The notes: a model not told the origin generated them from the letters alone. DNA of 64,000 bases from Trichopria drosophilae (GCA_030407085.1 CM059584.1:89330001-89394000), one strand, 5' to 3'. Shown: positions 10,097-22,025, numbered from the stretch's first letter. Program-made: numbers and translations.

Positions 10097-11289
10097 TTAC
10101 TTGAGTAAGTGTTCGAAATGTTGACCTTCCACTTCAATGCATTTATTTATTCTTTCTTCAAATGACTTTATACATGATAGAATCATATCTGCAGAAATTT
10201 CTGCGCAAGCAGTTCTTATGCGTTCCACCATGTTTTCACGAGTCGTTGGTACTTGTTCATAAACCTTACCTTTTAGGTAACCCCATAGGAAGAAATCCAG
10301 AGCTGTTAGATCAGGTGACCTCGCAGGCCAATTAATGGGGCCACCTCTACCAATCCACCTACCATTGTAATCACGGTCTAGTATTTCCCTTGCTACTCTT
10401 GAAAAATGTGCTGGGCAACCATCATGCTGAAACCACATTGTCCGTCGGACGTCCATAGCAACATCGTCAAGTAGTAATGGTACTTCTTGTTCTAGGAAAT
10501 CTCGATATTTTGTTCCATTCAAATTACCTTCAATGAAATAAGGACCAATGAGTTTATTTCCTATGATTCCACACCAAACGTTCACCGACCAAGGACGTTG
10601 ATGATTAACTTGTCGTAACCAATGGGGATTTTCTACGCTCCAATAATGCATATTATGCCTATTGACGCCACCATGGTTCGTGAATGTAGATTCATCTGAA
10701 AATAATACATTAGCAAAGAAATTGTGGTTCGTTTGCATTTTTTGAAATGCCCATTCATAAAACACCACGCGGTTATGAAAATCATCGCCATCTAGTTCCT
10801 GGTGCAGTGAAATGTGATATGGGTGAAACTTATGACGATGCAATAAAGATATTAATAAGGGTTCGGCTTTGTCCTACAAAGTTGGTTGCTGTTGGTTTTC
10901 CTCGACGTTTCGAACGACTTGCGTTCATTTTCAAGAGGTTACTGTAACCTCTATTAATATTCTAATAATATTATTCTTTGAATACTGTCTCTGGAAATGC
11001 CGGAATCGCGATGTAATTGTCGTGTGCTTACATGTGGCTTTTGGTGAATAGCTGCTAGTACAGCTACTTCGTTAGCTTCTCCTGTAACTGTTAATCTTCG
11101 CTTCCTTTTTTTCATTTGTACGCTGCCATCAGAGTGAAAGGCATTCACAACTTTGTAAAAAAAAGAACGCGAGCGATCATTATCTGGAAAACGCTCAGCA
11201 TACAACGCAACAGCATCGTCAATATTCCTCTTACATTCACCATAAATAAGAATCATTTCGATTTTTTCGGGAACTGTAGCAGGATTCAT
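10097..11289 (-). pseudogene. DD41D mariner-type transposase, interrupted
   Basis: The N-terminal frame, best started at the ATG at 11,287-11,289, encodes a helix-turn-helix region (KIEMILIYGECKRNIDDAVA; HVSTRQLHRDSGISRDSIQR) of the DUF4817 type. The C-terminal frame (to 10,097) carries the DDE domain: LFSDESTF, WFQHDGCPAH and SPDLTALDFFLWG. There are 41 residues between the second and third catalytic Asp, as in DD41D elements. The halves should join at SIQRI-LHRHKFHPYH, but about 110-125 bp of foreign sequence (10,860-10,985) separates them and adds stops. The catalytic residues survive; the gene as a whole does not. Confidence 0.85.
10860..10985. other. ~120-bp insertion inside the transposase
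   Basis: The segment breaks the otherwise continuous protein alignment between SIQRI and LHRHKF. It contains the perfect palindrome GGTTACAGTAACC near one end. No GT-AG pair restores the frame, so it is better read as an insertion than as an intron. Origin unknown. Confidence 0.5.
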
Positions 11290-11329
11290 TTTTAACTTGC
11301 AATTCGATTTAAGCAATGAAGGGTAGACA

Positions 11330-12120
11330 AAAAATAGTCACGTAAACGGAAAGTTGTTATTCTAAAAGCAAAGTGACCTCCGACCGAATTACTACCAATA
11401 CAATGGACTTCAAAAACAGTCTTACACTGAGAGACCGTGAATACTAAATTTTAATATGGGGATTAGAAAGTCGCGATATCCATTTACTTCCCTTCAGGAA
11501 AGTAGAGAAAAATGTAGGTGAACTGGTTACGTGTGACTCAACTTATGTATAAAATGATATGCTACTTTATTTTCGAGTTATGTCGCCCTCTAGCGTTATG
11601 TAACAGAACCGGCGCCGGTGATGGCCGAAATGCAAGCGATGTACATGTATGAAACCACGTGAGTTCTCTCGGGGTCCGGTAGATGGCGACGAAATCCCCA
11701 AATGAAGTAAGAGTTTCGTTTTGTTTAATAGAAGCTGGTTTGACCGTCAATGCTCAGCTTATTTATTCTCATTTCGGAAAAAACATACAGAGAGAGAACG
11801 AATGAGCTGAGTGAAGGGACATGACGCGTTTTTTAATGGATTGCGTGATGTCCTCTTTTTGTTTATTAAATAATAAATGTAATTTTATTGAAGGTAGAAA
11901 ACTTATTTATAAAATTGCTTCCATATTGTATGCACAATTTTTATGTAATCAGTTTTGATTTTTAATATGAAGAATATCAATTATTCATAATCTTAATTTT
12001 TCGAATGGACATTATTAAAATTTCATATTCAGAATAACAATTTTCGCAATTGATATTACTAAATTCTAATATTAAAAATTCTAATATTAGAATTTTTAAT
12101 ATTAAATTTTTAAAAAGGGA
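11330..12120. other. Non-coding interior of the mariner-type element
   Basis: This is the 5' side of the transposase (minus sense), up to the right inverted repeat. It includes AT-rich sequence and short imperfect palindromes near 12,060-12,110. No other gene is seen. Confidence 0.5.
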
Positions 12121-12522
12121 TCAAATTGTCCCTATTTGCCCCCTGGATGCCCCCCTTCGTATCGAACAACTTTCATCCGACAACTTTTTTGATTCTGTGC
12201 ATAGTTCTCGAGGTATTTCAATGTCTTCAGATAAATTTGGATTTTTATCGATTACAGCGCCACCTGTGAACCAAAATGCAATAGCTTCTAGGTCAAATTG
12301 GTGTACTTTTTTCCGGAGAATCCAAATCTGCAATAAAAAATGGGGGTTCCTATTTAAGTTTTATTGTTTTTGCCCCCACTCCACCCCAGGGGATGGGGGA
12401 GGGGGTAAATTTAATTATCACTGGATGCCCCCCTTCGTGTCGAACAACTTTCATCCGACAACTTTTTTGATTCTGTGCATAGTTCTCGAGATATTTCGAT
12501 GTCTTCGGATAAATCGGCCACC

Positions 12523-12525
<3 letters not shown>

Positions 12526-12578
<53 letters not shown>
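12526..12578. repeat. (TA)n and poly-T microsatellite
   Basis: A run of alternating TA is followed by about 16 T's, directly outside the right end of the mariner-type element. It probably grew from the TA target duplication. Confidence 0.9.
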
Positions 12579-12617
12579 AATGTACATATATATACATAAA
12601 ACATAGTAATCTGTATA

Positions 12618-14503
12618 TTAAGGGGACATACGCATCCAGGAGCCCGAAAAAAGGCCATTTTTTGTGAATTTTTTTCAAAGAAAGTATTTGATATTTTTGA
12701 TCGGGAGTTTTTCTAATCAAAAGAATATATATTCAGGAGTATTTTCAAATTTTTTTATTATAAAATACTAATATTATTTAAATTTAACCGGAAATCTTCG
12801 GAGCGCCGTACAAAAAACCAGAAAATCGATGATTATCGGCATTCCTTCAAAACTCATCTGAAACAAAAAAAAACAAAAAAATTATTAAATTAGATACTAT
12901 AGTCTGTTTTTTGTCATAGCCGATTTTTGACAAAATGGCGGAGGTTTGAACGTAAACTGTGATTTTCGACCAAAAAATTAGTTATTATTTTGCCTATTAA
13001 AAAAAACTAAGCAACGAACAAACAAAATCCTATGACACAAATTAGATAATTATGTTTAGAGTATGCATACAAAATTTAAAAGTCAATCGATTCACGAGTT
13101 TACGAGATATATTGGTCACCGACTTGAAAAAAGGGGTTTCGAGAAAAACGCGTTTTAAAATTTCGTAATGAATAAGTCATGAAATCTGTCAACTTACATG
13201 GAATTATCGATGCCAGGCCCATAATATAATTCCTCCACAGCTTCTGGAATGTTCATAAATTCCAAATGTTGTCAGCGCCAGATTCGCCCTTGTTTGATGT
13301 TTTCTTGAGTCTGCTTCTCCGCTTGCGCTATGCGTACCTCATCCTCTTGCGCAGCGTACAAGCGCGCGCTCGATCCAATCGAGATCCCAAGCACATTCAT
13401 GATTTCCAATAATGACGTCACACCATTATTGAAAGTGCATGTTGCAAGGAGTGCAGCGATATTAACGATTTTAGCACCGCTGTGCATATTTTTGGAGCTA
13501 TCTTCCAAATAATTTGGTTGAATCTCTCGTTGCTATTCTGGGTGTAGCCGCCAACACATCGTTCCAATAGTTTATCGGTGCTGAGGTCTTCATATACAAA
13601 ATTCTGCAGTCTTCTTTCAGTTTTGAAAGAAATTATCATATCATATGTCCTTTGTTGAAGCGGAAGTGGTGAATCCATCAGGCTACAAAATTTCATGGCT
13701 CCACGCAAACCAAGATCCAACAAACGCATGACAAAAAAGAATCGTGTATTCATTTCGTTCACGAAGGAATGAAAGTCGGTTTGCAGGATGAACACAAAAG
13801 AACAATTTTAAACCCGAGACCTCGAGTGCTTTCTATTGGGAGTCGAACATCACTATTACACTTTTTACATTTTACGCATTCCGATAAGGCAGAAAAGACT
13901 GTCAGAAAATTCAAAATTCGATACCCGATACTTAGATCTTCTGGTACGGAGCATTCACGATCCCTTTTCAATTTTTTAGCACTGACACTATATGCTCTTT
14001 AGAAAGGTTTACCTTTTCGGCAGAATGTCAATTTTTCGGAGGCATTTTCCTCTTCCTTCGATTTTTGCGGAAAGATTCTGATTTGCGAGCTTCCCGAGTA
14101 CCTTTAGAACTGTTATTCATTTTCCTCCGAATATTTATTCATAAATGAAAATTCACTGTAACGCACAAGTTGCAAAAACGGCAAATGACTAACAAAAAGC
14201 GTCCACTTTCGGGCAACGAATGCCTATCGCGTGTTTTTTCCGTTACAAGTGGACCCTAGCCAGGTCTAGACACGATATCTACGAAGGGTCACTTCTCGCT
14301 ATACTTGCCACGCGGCTCGACTGTCAAACGAGCCTACAGGCGCGTCTGCGGCACGCATCGTTCTCTCGGTTGTAGCTTCGTTATTTAACGAGATATCAAC
14401 TTGAAACTTTCACCACATATTCTTAAAACTTCAAGCATCAAGAAAATGTAAATAACCGAAAATGATTTTTTTCACCATATCGGGTACGTATGTCCCCTTA
14501 ATA
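12618..14503 (-). mobile_element. Internally deleted Mutator-like (MULE) element
   Basis: The ends ATTAAGGGGACATACG (12,617-12,632) and CGTATGTCCCCTTAAT (14,488-14,503) are perfect inverted repeats. The interior minus strand encodes pieces of the insect Mutator-like transposase. No convincing 9-bp target duplication is visible. A TTAA border could instead suggest a piggyBac-type cut site, but the protein pieces are MULE-like. The element is about 1.9 kb, well short of an autonomous copy. Confidence 0.75.
13272..13971 (-). pseudogene. Mutator-like transposase, deletion derivative
   Basis: Read on the minus strand, GYRILNFLTVFSALSECVKC, SDVRLPIESTRGLGFKIVLL and RFFFVMRLLDLGLRGAMKFC are the N-terminal blocks of the insect Mutator-like transposase domain. 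After DSPLPLQQRTYDMI the frame passes quickly to GGYTQNSNERFNQIIWK, which belongs near the C-terminal end, followed by NNGVTSLLEIMNVLGISIG. Roughly 300 residues of central catalytic domain are therefore missing. Three overlapping frames are needed, so there are also small frameshifts. Such copies can only move with a transposase supplied elsewhere. Confidence 0.75.
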
Positions 14504-14654
14504 CAATGTAAGAATTACATTTAAGATACTTACATTCGATAACTCTTTATACGTGAATTTTCTTGGAATGACAGCTTTTGAGGGTTGAATTTCTTTTATG
14601 AAATATATTTCTTATTCATACAGCTTTAGTTGAATAATTTTTAATGTACACATC

Positions 14655-15551
14655 TAGGGGAGAGTAGCTAGTTGTGAGACGGGTTTTGTTTTTTAAATAT
14701 ACCTCTCAGTGTGTAAGCAGAATTTGAAAATAATAAGTAACATTTGAAAGTATATTATATAAGCAATGTTTATTAATTTTTTTTTTTAGGTCAATAAGAA
14801 AAGTAATTGTTGCCAATTTTCAAAAACATCTATTTTCACAGAAACAAAAATTTATAGCCAGTTGTGAGTCGGTAAAAAAAAATTACTAAAATTCGAAAAA
14901 TATTTAACACAACCACCTGTAATACAAATAAAACATTATTTTAATGTATTTTAAAGGCCTTCAGTCATCCAGATCGCTGACACAATGAATGCAGGTGAAC
15001 TAGCTTGTGCGCATGTTTGCACATTTTAAATGGACTGGCCTCTCACATGAATTGCACTTAATGCAATTGAAAGCTGTCAAATTCTTCGGCAACAAGTTTA
15101 AGCATATGATACAAAAATCCGGATCATCATCATCGTCATCGTGATCAATCGATCGCGGAGAAATTCTTGTTTTTGAACGTTTAGTAGGGTTGTGGAGCTT
15201 TTTTCGGCGTCTTTCTATTCGTTGCACTCCTTTTTTTTAAGGCTTCCTTATTCGTTGCCGCTGCTGCCTTTTTTGCTGCTATTGCTTCTTTTTTTCTGCT
15301 ATTGCTGCCTTCTTTGCTACTTTTTCTCGAAGAAAAGCAATGCTCTCTGGAGAAGTTAGCTCGCTGCTTTCCATAGCCTTTCGACCACGATTCGACGGCT
15401 TTTTTGGGGTAGCGGCTTGCAATGGACCAATTTCATCCAAAATCGATGAATAACTTTCTTGCGACGTAGTCGATGCTCGTCGAGATATTGTTGGTTTATT
15501 TGTCTCATTCACGGACTCTTCATTGGGATTATTTGTCTCATTGACATTCAA
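14655..15551 (-). mobile_element. Pogo/Tigger-like element, 3' end with transposase C-terminus
   Basis: The sequence TCTAGGGGAGAGTAGCTAG at about 14,653 resembles a pogo-type terminal repeat, with a sub-terminal echo (AGCCAGTTGTGAGTCGG) near 14,857. The minus strand encodes the transposase C-terminal tail in two frames: PLQAATPKKPSNRGRKAMES with SPESIAFLREKVAKKAA (15,279-15,551), then an acidic linker and a Cys/His-rich motif DFCIICLNLLPKN with CNSCERPVHLKCA (15,000-15,227). Pogo-family transposases of insects often end in such a PHD-like zinc motif. The DDE core is absent because the sequence stops at the LTR element at 15,552. Confidence 0.7.
15000..15551 (-). pseudogene. Pogo-like transposase C-terminal fragment
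   Basis: Two adjacent minus-strand frames give a low-complexity Lys/Ala segment, a basic stretch with RIERRRKKLHNPTKRSKTR, an Asp run (HDDDDDDPDF), and a C4HC3-like cluster with Cys at ICLN, CIKC and CERP plus HLKC. Only about 165 residues of a protein usually over 500 remain, with one frameshift near 15,230-15,280. The N-terminal DNA-binding and catalytic parts are cut off by the LTR retrotransposon. Assignment rests on the composition and order of these C-terminal features. Confidence 0.6.
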
Positions 15552-16615
15552 TGTTCGGGAAATTTACTCGTTACGGTTCGTTGCATATTGTTGCCTTTTC
15601 GAGAACAATACTGTGCTGAAAGTGCCGCGATTTTCTTGCCTCCTTCTGCGTGGAATGGAGACTGGTTGCATCGGTGCTCGAATGGAGGGGATTGCTTTTG
15701 ACGTTTCGGCTACGGAAAGTATCGTTTTCCTTTTCCGTGGACAAGGAGAACCGTGGCGCGTGGATCGCGTCAGGGCCTTCGTTCGTGTTCGGGAGTTAGT
15801 TGGCAGGGTACCGTCGCAGTGCTAGGGCGCGTCTCGGGCGTGGATCTCCTGTCCATTGTGACAACCACGTTGCGCGTATCCACTACGGACGCGATACGGC
15901 GGGAGAGGATCTCCCATCCATTGTGACAAGCACGCTGCACGTATCCACTACGGACGCGACATGGCGGGAGAGGATTTCCTGTCTATTGTGACAACCACGT
16001 TGCGCGTATCCACTACGGACGCGATACGGCGAGAGAGGATCTCCCATCCATTTTTGTGACAAGCAGGGCTCCGTGTATCAACCACGGACGCAAGACGGCG
16101 GGCGGTGGGAGTATCCGACGCCAACAACGGTCATCCACTGGCTGTTCTTTGTGAGGTTTTTCCATTCTAGTTTCACCATGTATTATTAATATATTATTAA
16201 CGTATTATTATATAAATCCATCTATGTTGTGTGTTGCTCTAATGAAAGTGTGCGACCAAGCTCGTTGCAGACTACTGGCTACCCACCCCGTGGGTTCCGC
16301 ATTTCCATGACGTATTTTACATATTTATCTACACGTAAACTAATCACTCGGCAACTCTTGCGTGGAGTGCTATTTCTTGCTTGTTTCAGCGATCTTCTAC
16401 TCACCTGGCGGCTATTCAATGGGATTAATAGGTACTCAAGACATAGTATCGAAACTCGGAAACTTGTATAATTTCAAATAAAGGCAGAACCACAAAACAC
16501 GATTTCTGTACGTTTTTCATTGCGCCCTTCCTCGTTGCCTGCGGACTCTCTATTCACTACATCGAATCAGCAATCCTCATACAGTCCAGTAGGCTTCTTC
16601 CTCATTGTACAAACA
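15552..16615 (+). repeat. 5' LTR (LTR1)
   Basis: 1,064 bp bounded by TG and CA. It contains four tandem units of 65 bp, starting at about 15,842, 15,907, 15,972 and 16,037, each with GGATCTCC and CCACTACGGACGCGA variants. AATAAAGGCAGAACCAC near 16,479-16,495 may supply the polyadenylation signal. It is aligned without gaps to LTR2. Confidence 0.9.
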
Positions 16616-16617
16616 TT

Positions 16618-16635
16618 TGGTCCTTCGAGCCGGAT
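16618..16635 (+). promoter_or_regulatory. Primer-binding site, tRNA-Tyr type
   Basis: TGGTCCTTCGAGCCGGAT begins two bases after the LTR. Its reverse complement ends ...GCTCGAAGGACCA, which matches the 3' acceptor end of eukaryotic tRNA-Tyr with CCA as I know it. This position and the 18-base match are what minus-strand DNA priming requires. Confidence 0.8.
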
Positions 16636-19600
16636 AGAGAGTGCCAGGAGGACTAGGTGGGGGAAATGTGAAACGGTAAAGTTTTTCGATTTCATATCGT
16701 AACTATCTTTGTGGCATATTTAAATCAACCCATTTTTATTGAAGGAAAAGGGTAGTTAATCTTCCTTAAGGTACCTAGCACTAGCCATACCACCATCTCT
16801 AAGAAGGTACTCTTGGAGCACTCCTCAGTTTTAAACTATTTCAGATTTCGTTTCATTAGTTACAAATGGTTTACAATCCCTACCCTGCGGCTTGTTTCCT
16901 GTCCCAGATGCCCCTTATCTGTGGGATCAGGGGTTCGATGCACAGACTATTTTTATTTGTATTTTCGTGCGTGCTAAATTATTTAACTTTGAGTTTGTTA
17001 TCTGTATTTGTATAATGTTTTGCCTCTTCGAGCTTTCACGAATATTATACGATTATTTCATGGTTATCGCTAACTTCGTCAGCTTATATTCAATTTCAGT
17101 GGAGCGTATATCACATATACTTAATGGTTCATGGAACATATATGTAAGCTCTGTGGAGAGTAAAGATAGTGCCTTTTTTCTCTTGCTACTGCAATGCAAA
17201 CTACAGTTACAGCTCAAATTTAATCTCTTGTCAGAATTCCGTACGGGTGCTGTTAAACTTCTCGTAAATGTATAAAGGTGTTTTTCTGTTTTTTGGTCCC
17301 TTTCTCAAATACCTTCATTGAAGCATAAATATATTAAATACGTCACGGGCAAGCATCATTTCGATGATCATGTTTCAAGTTTTCATTTAATCCCCAAGTT
17401 GCACTATTACAAACATGATGGACATTTTATGAATTCTTCGTGAAAGCTTACGTGCAGATAAATGCATGCGCCCGGTGAAATGTAATGCTATAATTGGACG
17501 TTTTATCGGCGTCCTATGTTCTATCCGTCCTCATAGGTTTTCTTGAATTGTTTACCTTCCGCTTAACAAACTCTTGGGGAATGCTCAAGGAAGTGCTGTA
17601 TTTATTTTACCGCTTAACGTCTCGCTCAATGAATGAAGTTTTATTTCAACTGGAATCGGCAGTGTCCCATAGGCCTCACCCCCACTGGCCGTGAACGCTT
17701 CAACTATGACTCAGATTTCAGTAAATTCTTCTCAAGTTTTCAGACAAACTACTCGAGTTATCATTCTGACTACCATATGAATAATTTCATACGCAAAGTC
17801 CCGGGACCTGTCTGACTAAACCTCCGTTTAGTACTCTTCTCGCAACGCGCAAACTGATCCGTTTCTTTATCGATTAGGCAATATTGATCTTACTTTGGGA
17901 GTTTCAAAGTCGATGTTTAGGGGAAGATTCTCTTCCTGGGTCACGAAAGGTATCACGCAGTTCTTTCGTGGCATAATCGTTGTGTTGAGCTGTATCGTTC
18001 TCTGGGCATGCTTATCAGCATTGGTTGTCAGAACAGAGATTATTATCAGCAGCGATACCAGAGGTTCACGGCGGGCGGTCAATGATACATCTGTTATCTA
18101 TGCAACTAAATCAGATGATAGCATTCCCGAAGTTCTCCTTCTACAGAATTTCGAAAGCATCATCGAACTGACTACTCGAACTTCTGATATTCATTGTGTG
18201 GTTCAACTACCTTCCTAGTTTAGAGACGCCCGAGGAGGGTTCGGAGACTCGCTCTATCTCACTCAGTTCATTGCACTCATTAGAACGGTGTTTCGAACGG
18301 AATCTTTCTTTAACAAAGGAGTATCCTCAATTTATGAATCGATACGAATCTCTGAGCCAAAAGCTGAGTCGCATCAGATCGTAGCGTGGTAACTGCTCAT
18401 AGGGTGAACCCCGACCTCGAATGCACGGCACCTCGCGGCAAACGGGTCCTGTGCCACAACTGATCCGTGGGTCGGCCGCCTAGTAGTGTCACATGGTTTT
18501 GAGCTTATCCCCCCCCCCCCCCACGAGACTCCTGCAGATATCGTTGCTATCTTTGACTCCAAGGATCCGTCCTTAGAGGCCTTCAGTCATAATAGCATGA
18601 GTGATACACTAATGACCATTCGACCGAGTACATGATTCTAATGTCTGAATCCTCGTAGGAATGAAATATACTAATACCTAGGCTCCATGGAACGTATCCA
18701 GGAGAAGGATACACATTAAAACCGTGCATGATACGCATCACATCCTTCGTAAACCCTGTAAATCTCGACAAAATACAGTAGTATTCAATGTATAGAGACC
18801 CACACATGACGATGGTTGTCTCAACAACTATTCATCGCCAAGCCCCAACTCGAAAGCGGCCTATCGTCCGTAATATCTAGTTACCTACGACATCAGCTCG
18901 TATTTTATTATAGCTGATATCATTAACATCTCCCATCAGATGTTCAGCGTATTCTGTGGAATGAGATCCTCGGAGCAAGCCCTCATCGCGTATTGCTTAA
19001 TTACCTTCACGAATGGTGCAACATGCACAACATGCTTAGGAATTACAACCCTGCATCAGCTCATTTCGAATACAAAAGGTCAGTTTCTGCTAGAAATTCG
19101 ATACGTGCCTCTCTATGGTATTTTCTGCAGCAGTGATTCTATATTATCGACGAAAGAGATAAATAATCTTATAAATGGCTTATAAATCAATGACCTTTCG
19201 TATGCATCAGTATATTTTACTTTTACCTGAAAAATAGGGAGCTAATCGCTCTGTCCTATCGTCCGAGACAAACCGAACTTCCTCCGTCAAGGATTCGTGG
19301 AAGACAACCCGAGTACGGTAGTCGATTATTAAAGCATTTGGGTTGCAATAGGACCCAAACAAGATTTCTTTCAATCGTTACGCACTTTCATTCAACGAAT
19401 AAAACAGATCGCAAGGCTGGTCCACTCTAAGTACTGTACAGAAAGATATCTCTTTCAGAATCTGGAATGCACGACGCATTTCTTGTGACTACGGTGAAAA
19501 GCTGGAAAAACTATTGCACTGAATTAGCGAATGTAGACAATATTTCTGTCGAAAGATCGAGCATGGCCTCACCAACGCCTCAAAACGAGCATACGCTGCT

Positions 19601-19685
19601 ACTGGCCATCCGGATTGGATAAGAAGGGATAGTACATCATCACGTTACTGATGGCAAAATCAAAAGGGAGACATGTATTGTCTTT

Positions 19686-20175
19686 GCGTGACTGTCTCTG
19701 AGATCAGACAAATACGGCTATCGTGCGTTTAGCCCGGACTTCCGCGTTCGAAGTAGAAATGTATCTTGCACGAACTTAGTCTATTCCTAGACAAGAAGGG
19801 CATTCTATGCATTGGGGACGCCTGAATCATTCGGATTACCATAGACCGTGAAACATCTGCCTATATTCGGCAAAGCTTCATTGCTTACAGGCTCTCCTTG
19901 CAGCATGTGCATTGCAGACGCTGCATTGCGACAAAACGTGACGCATGGTGACGCTTCATGGTGAGGCATAACAGTCTCTGAGATCAGACGTGCACGGCTA
20001 TACTTCGTATAGCTTGAGCCTCCACGTATGAGGTAGAGATCGGTCTCTTGCGTAAGCTCAGTCCGTTTCTCAATAGGAAGGGCAATCTATGCATACGCCT
20101 ATATTCTGCAAAGGTTTCATCGCTGACAAGCTCTATTTGCAGCTTGCACATTTTCAGACGCTTTATGGTGACCCT
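19686..20175. repeat. ~285-bp tandem duplication in the LARD interior
   Basis: GTCTCTGAGATCAGAC followed by ACGGCTAT occurs at about 19,690 and 19,973. Downstream motifs recur in the same order: a TTTCATCG/CTTCATTG--T-ACA-GCTCT block, a GCA-GCTTGCACATT/GCA-CATGTGCATT block and GACGCTT. The second unit is shorter. Confidence 0.6.
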
Positions 20176-20469
20176 TAGCTCACATTTAGTGTTCTGTGTA
20201 GTGAAGTATGAGTCTTGGTGGACTGGGCTCGACACAAACAGAGGTGCATTTACAAAGTCAGTGAGAGCTAACATGTACATATTTTATATTAGTTATTCAA
20301 GCATTTGATCACACATTGCACGATGCATGCGAATTCCAGAACAGACATATTGGTACCATATATTTTAATTCTTGTATACATGTCATGTGATTCTATTGGA
20401 TGTAAATATTTTGCACCTCAAACTCCGGAGGTGTACGTGTTATCAGTATGATTCTTGTGTATGGCGGCT

Positions 20470-20890
20470 TCTCCTCCTTTGTGAGCGAGAAGTCGAGAAA
20501 TGCGGCTTCGGCCCACTAGCTTACGGTCTTTCACGTCCCTTCCTTTGGTGGGCGAGGTACGGAAGTACGGTAGGCCTTTGGCCTACAGATGTGTAAAGTT
20601 TAATAATATCTTAATTTTCAGCTTTAACTTTTACTTGCAGGGTTCTGCAGCTTCTCCTCCCCTTGCGGGAGAGCGGTCGAGAACTGTGGCCATTCGTCCA
20701 CTTGCTTAAGAAATTCCACCTCCTTTCCTTTGCAGGAGAGGTGCGGAAATATGTTCCATGCCCATGTAGCTACACTTAACCGTATTTTACTTTTCAGCCT
20801 TACTTGTATGCTTACCGCGTTCTGCGACTTCTTCTACCCTTGTAGGCAATTTACTCAATATCTTCCACCTCCTTCTCCATCATCGCGAGC
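20470..20890. repeat. ~180-bp diverged tandem repeats in the LARD interior
   Basis: GCGGCTTCTCCTCCTTTGTG with GAGAAGTCGAGAA at about 20,463 recurs as GCAGCTTCTCCTCCCCTTGC with GAGCGGTCGAGAA at about 20,648, and again weakly near 20,823 (CTTCTTCTACCCTTGTAGG). Each unit also contains a TTTTCAGC-TTACTT block. Confidence 0.55.
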
Positions 20891-22025
20891 GAGGTACGGA
20901 TCTATGGCGATTAGTTTACGGATGTGGTGTCCTATTTTGAACATAACCCGATTTCAAAGAATGAGCGGACTACCACGAAGACACTATGGTTGGTAAGTGG
21001 AGATTATCCAACCCATTTAAGGGCAAGTTTATTAGCAATTACTGTGCCCGGTTTTAATAGGCTCATATTCGATATAATATTCACTTGGGAGAACTGCACA
21101 ATATCACTTTCGAGCGTGTTCGTCAGGAAAACAAATCGCTCCATAACAGCAATCAATTTTACGTCCTGTTGTTTTGTGTTCTACATTGTTTCTTGGGGTA
21201 TAGCCAATGTACATTTTTTCTTGATCTCGGACGCCTTCGTCGTTTATTTAGTTTTCTGCCAATGCGGGCAAACTTGAAACAGAGTCCAGAGAACTATGCT
21301 CGCTATAACAATAGGGTGATTTGATGAACTACGTGCCACCTTACATATGGGATCTTGAAACTTGGCAATAAGTCAAGTTTAGCTTTGTCTGACACGTGGG
21401 ATATGACGTCGTATGTTTGGTCGATTTCGGCGCTCGTTGTCACATCGAGAGATCGGCTTCGGGATTACGATGGGAAAAGGAACTAAGAGGCAGGCATGTA
21501 GAGGAGAATTGTCGAAAGTTTTTTCAGGTTGCCTTACTTTGTGAATCTTATTTACGAGTTGTCGAGCTGGTGAGATGTGATACCTGTTCAGGTATTATTA
21601 GGGCGCGGTTAACGTTAGCCATGCGTACTGGGTAAAATGAGACTGTTCAAAGATAGGGGCCATCACCTCTTGAGTTTACCTCGCTGTCCAATGTATCACG
21701 TGATTCGCTCGGTTTCCGCATCATCGACTTAATGGAATGTTGAGCCAAATTTTCAAACCGAAAGGGAAATTTAATATTCGTTGCGAAAGCAACGTCTAAT
21801 GTTTTTCTCGACCGCTTATAAGTAAATATTAAGAATTAGATTAATTTCTTGGTATGTACGGTCCTTTTACTTAAATAAACAAATAATAAATCATAAATCA
21901 TAAATCAAATACATGGGTTGACGATTTCAACCACTAAATATGTCGTAAAGTAACTTAAGTGAGCATTGCCGGGATTTGTAGTATGTCGAAAGGGAAATTC
22001 GTCGATTAGACGAAGGCGGGCGGTG

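Larger units (their letters stand above)
9425..12525 (-). mobile_element. Mariner-superfamily transposon with composite TIRs
   Basis: The left end CAGGGTGGCCGATTTATC at 9,425 and right end GATAAATCGGCCACCCTG at 12,525 are inverted repeats flanked by TA, the standard IS630-Tc1-mariner target duplication. The inverted repeats are about 400 bp long, and each consists of two related subunits: 9,425-9,640 and 9,715-9,905 on the left, 12,130-12,330 and 12,335-12,525 on the right. Both contain GAAAGTTGTTCGACACGAAG and an AACAATAAAACTTAAATAGG block. The transposase inside is on the minus strand and is broken. Length is about 3.1 kb. Confidence 0.9.
16636..22025 (+). other. Non-coding interior of the LARD-like element
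   Basis: Open frames here are all short. The longest (16,892-17,275 and 17,895-18,218) show no retroelement domain; the second has one hydrophobic stretch (GIIVVLSCIVLWACLSALVV) and could be chance. Two internal duplications are seen, at 19,686-20,175 and 20,470-20,830. A 12-14 base C run lies near 18,508-18,522. The last bases before LTR2 (GACGAAGGCGGGCGG) are purine-rich and may act as the polypurine tract. Confidence 0.6.

Noticed and set aside
10860..10985. Intron in the 9.4-12.5 kb transposase, by analogy with the one at 54 kb
   Set aside because: No GT-AG pair restores the frame SIQRI-LHRHKF.
16892..17275. Coding gene in the LARD interior
   Set aside because: Hydrophobic, low-information translation without retroelement or cellular motifs.
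20048..20308. Overlapping frames on both strands near 20 kb
   Set aside because: They lie in a tandem duplication without conserved protein motifs.
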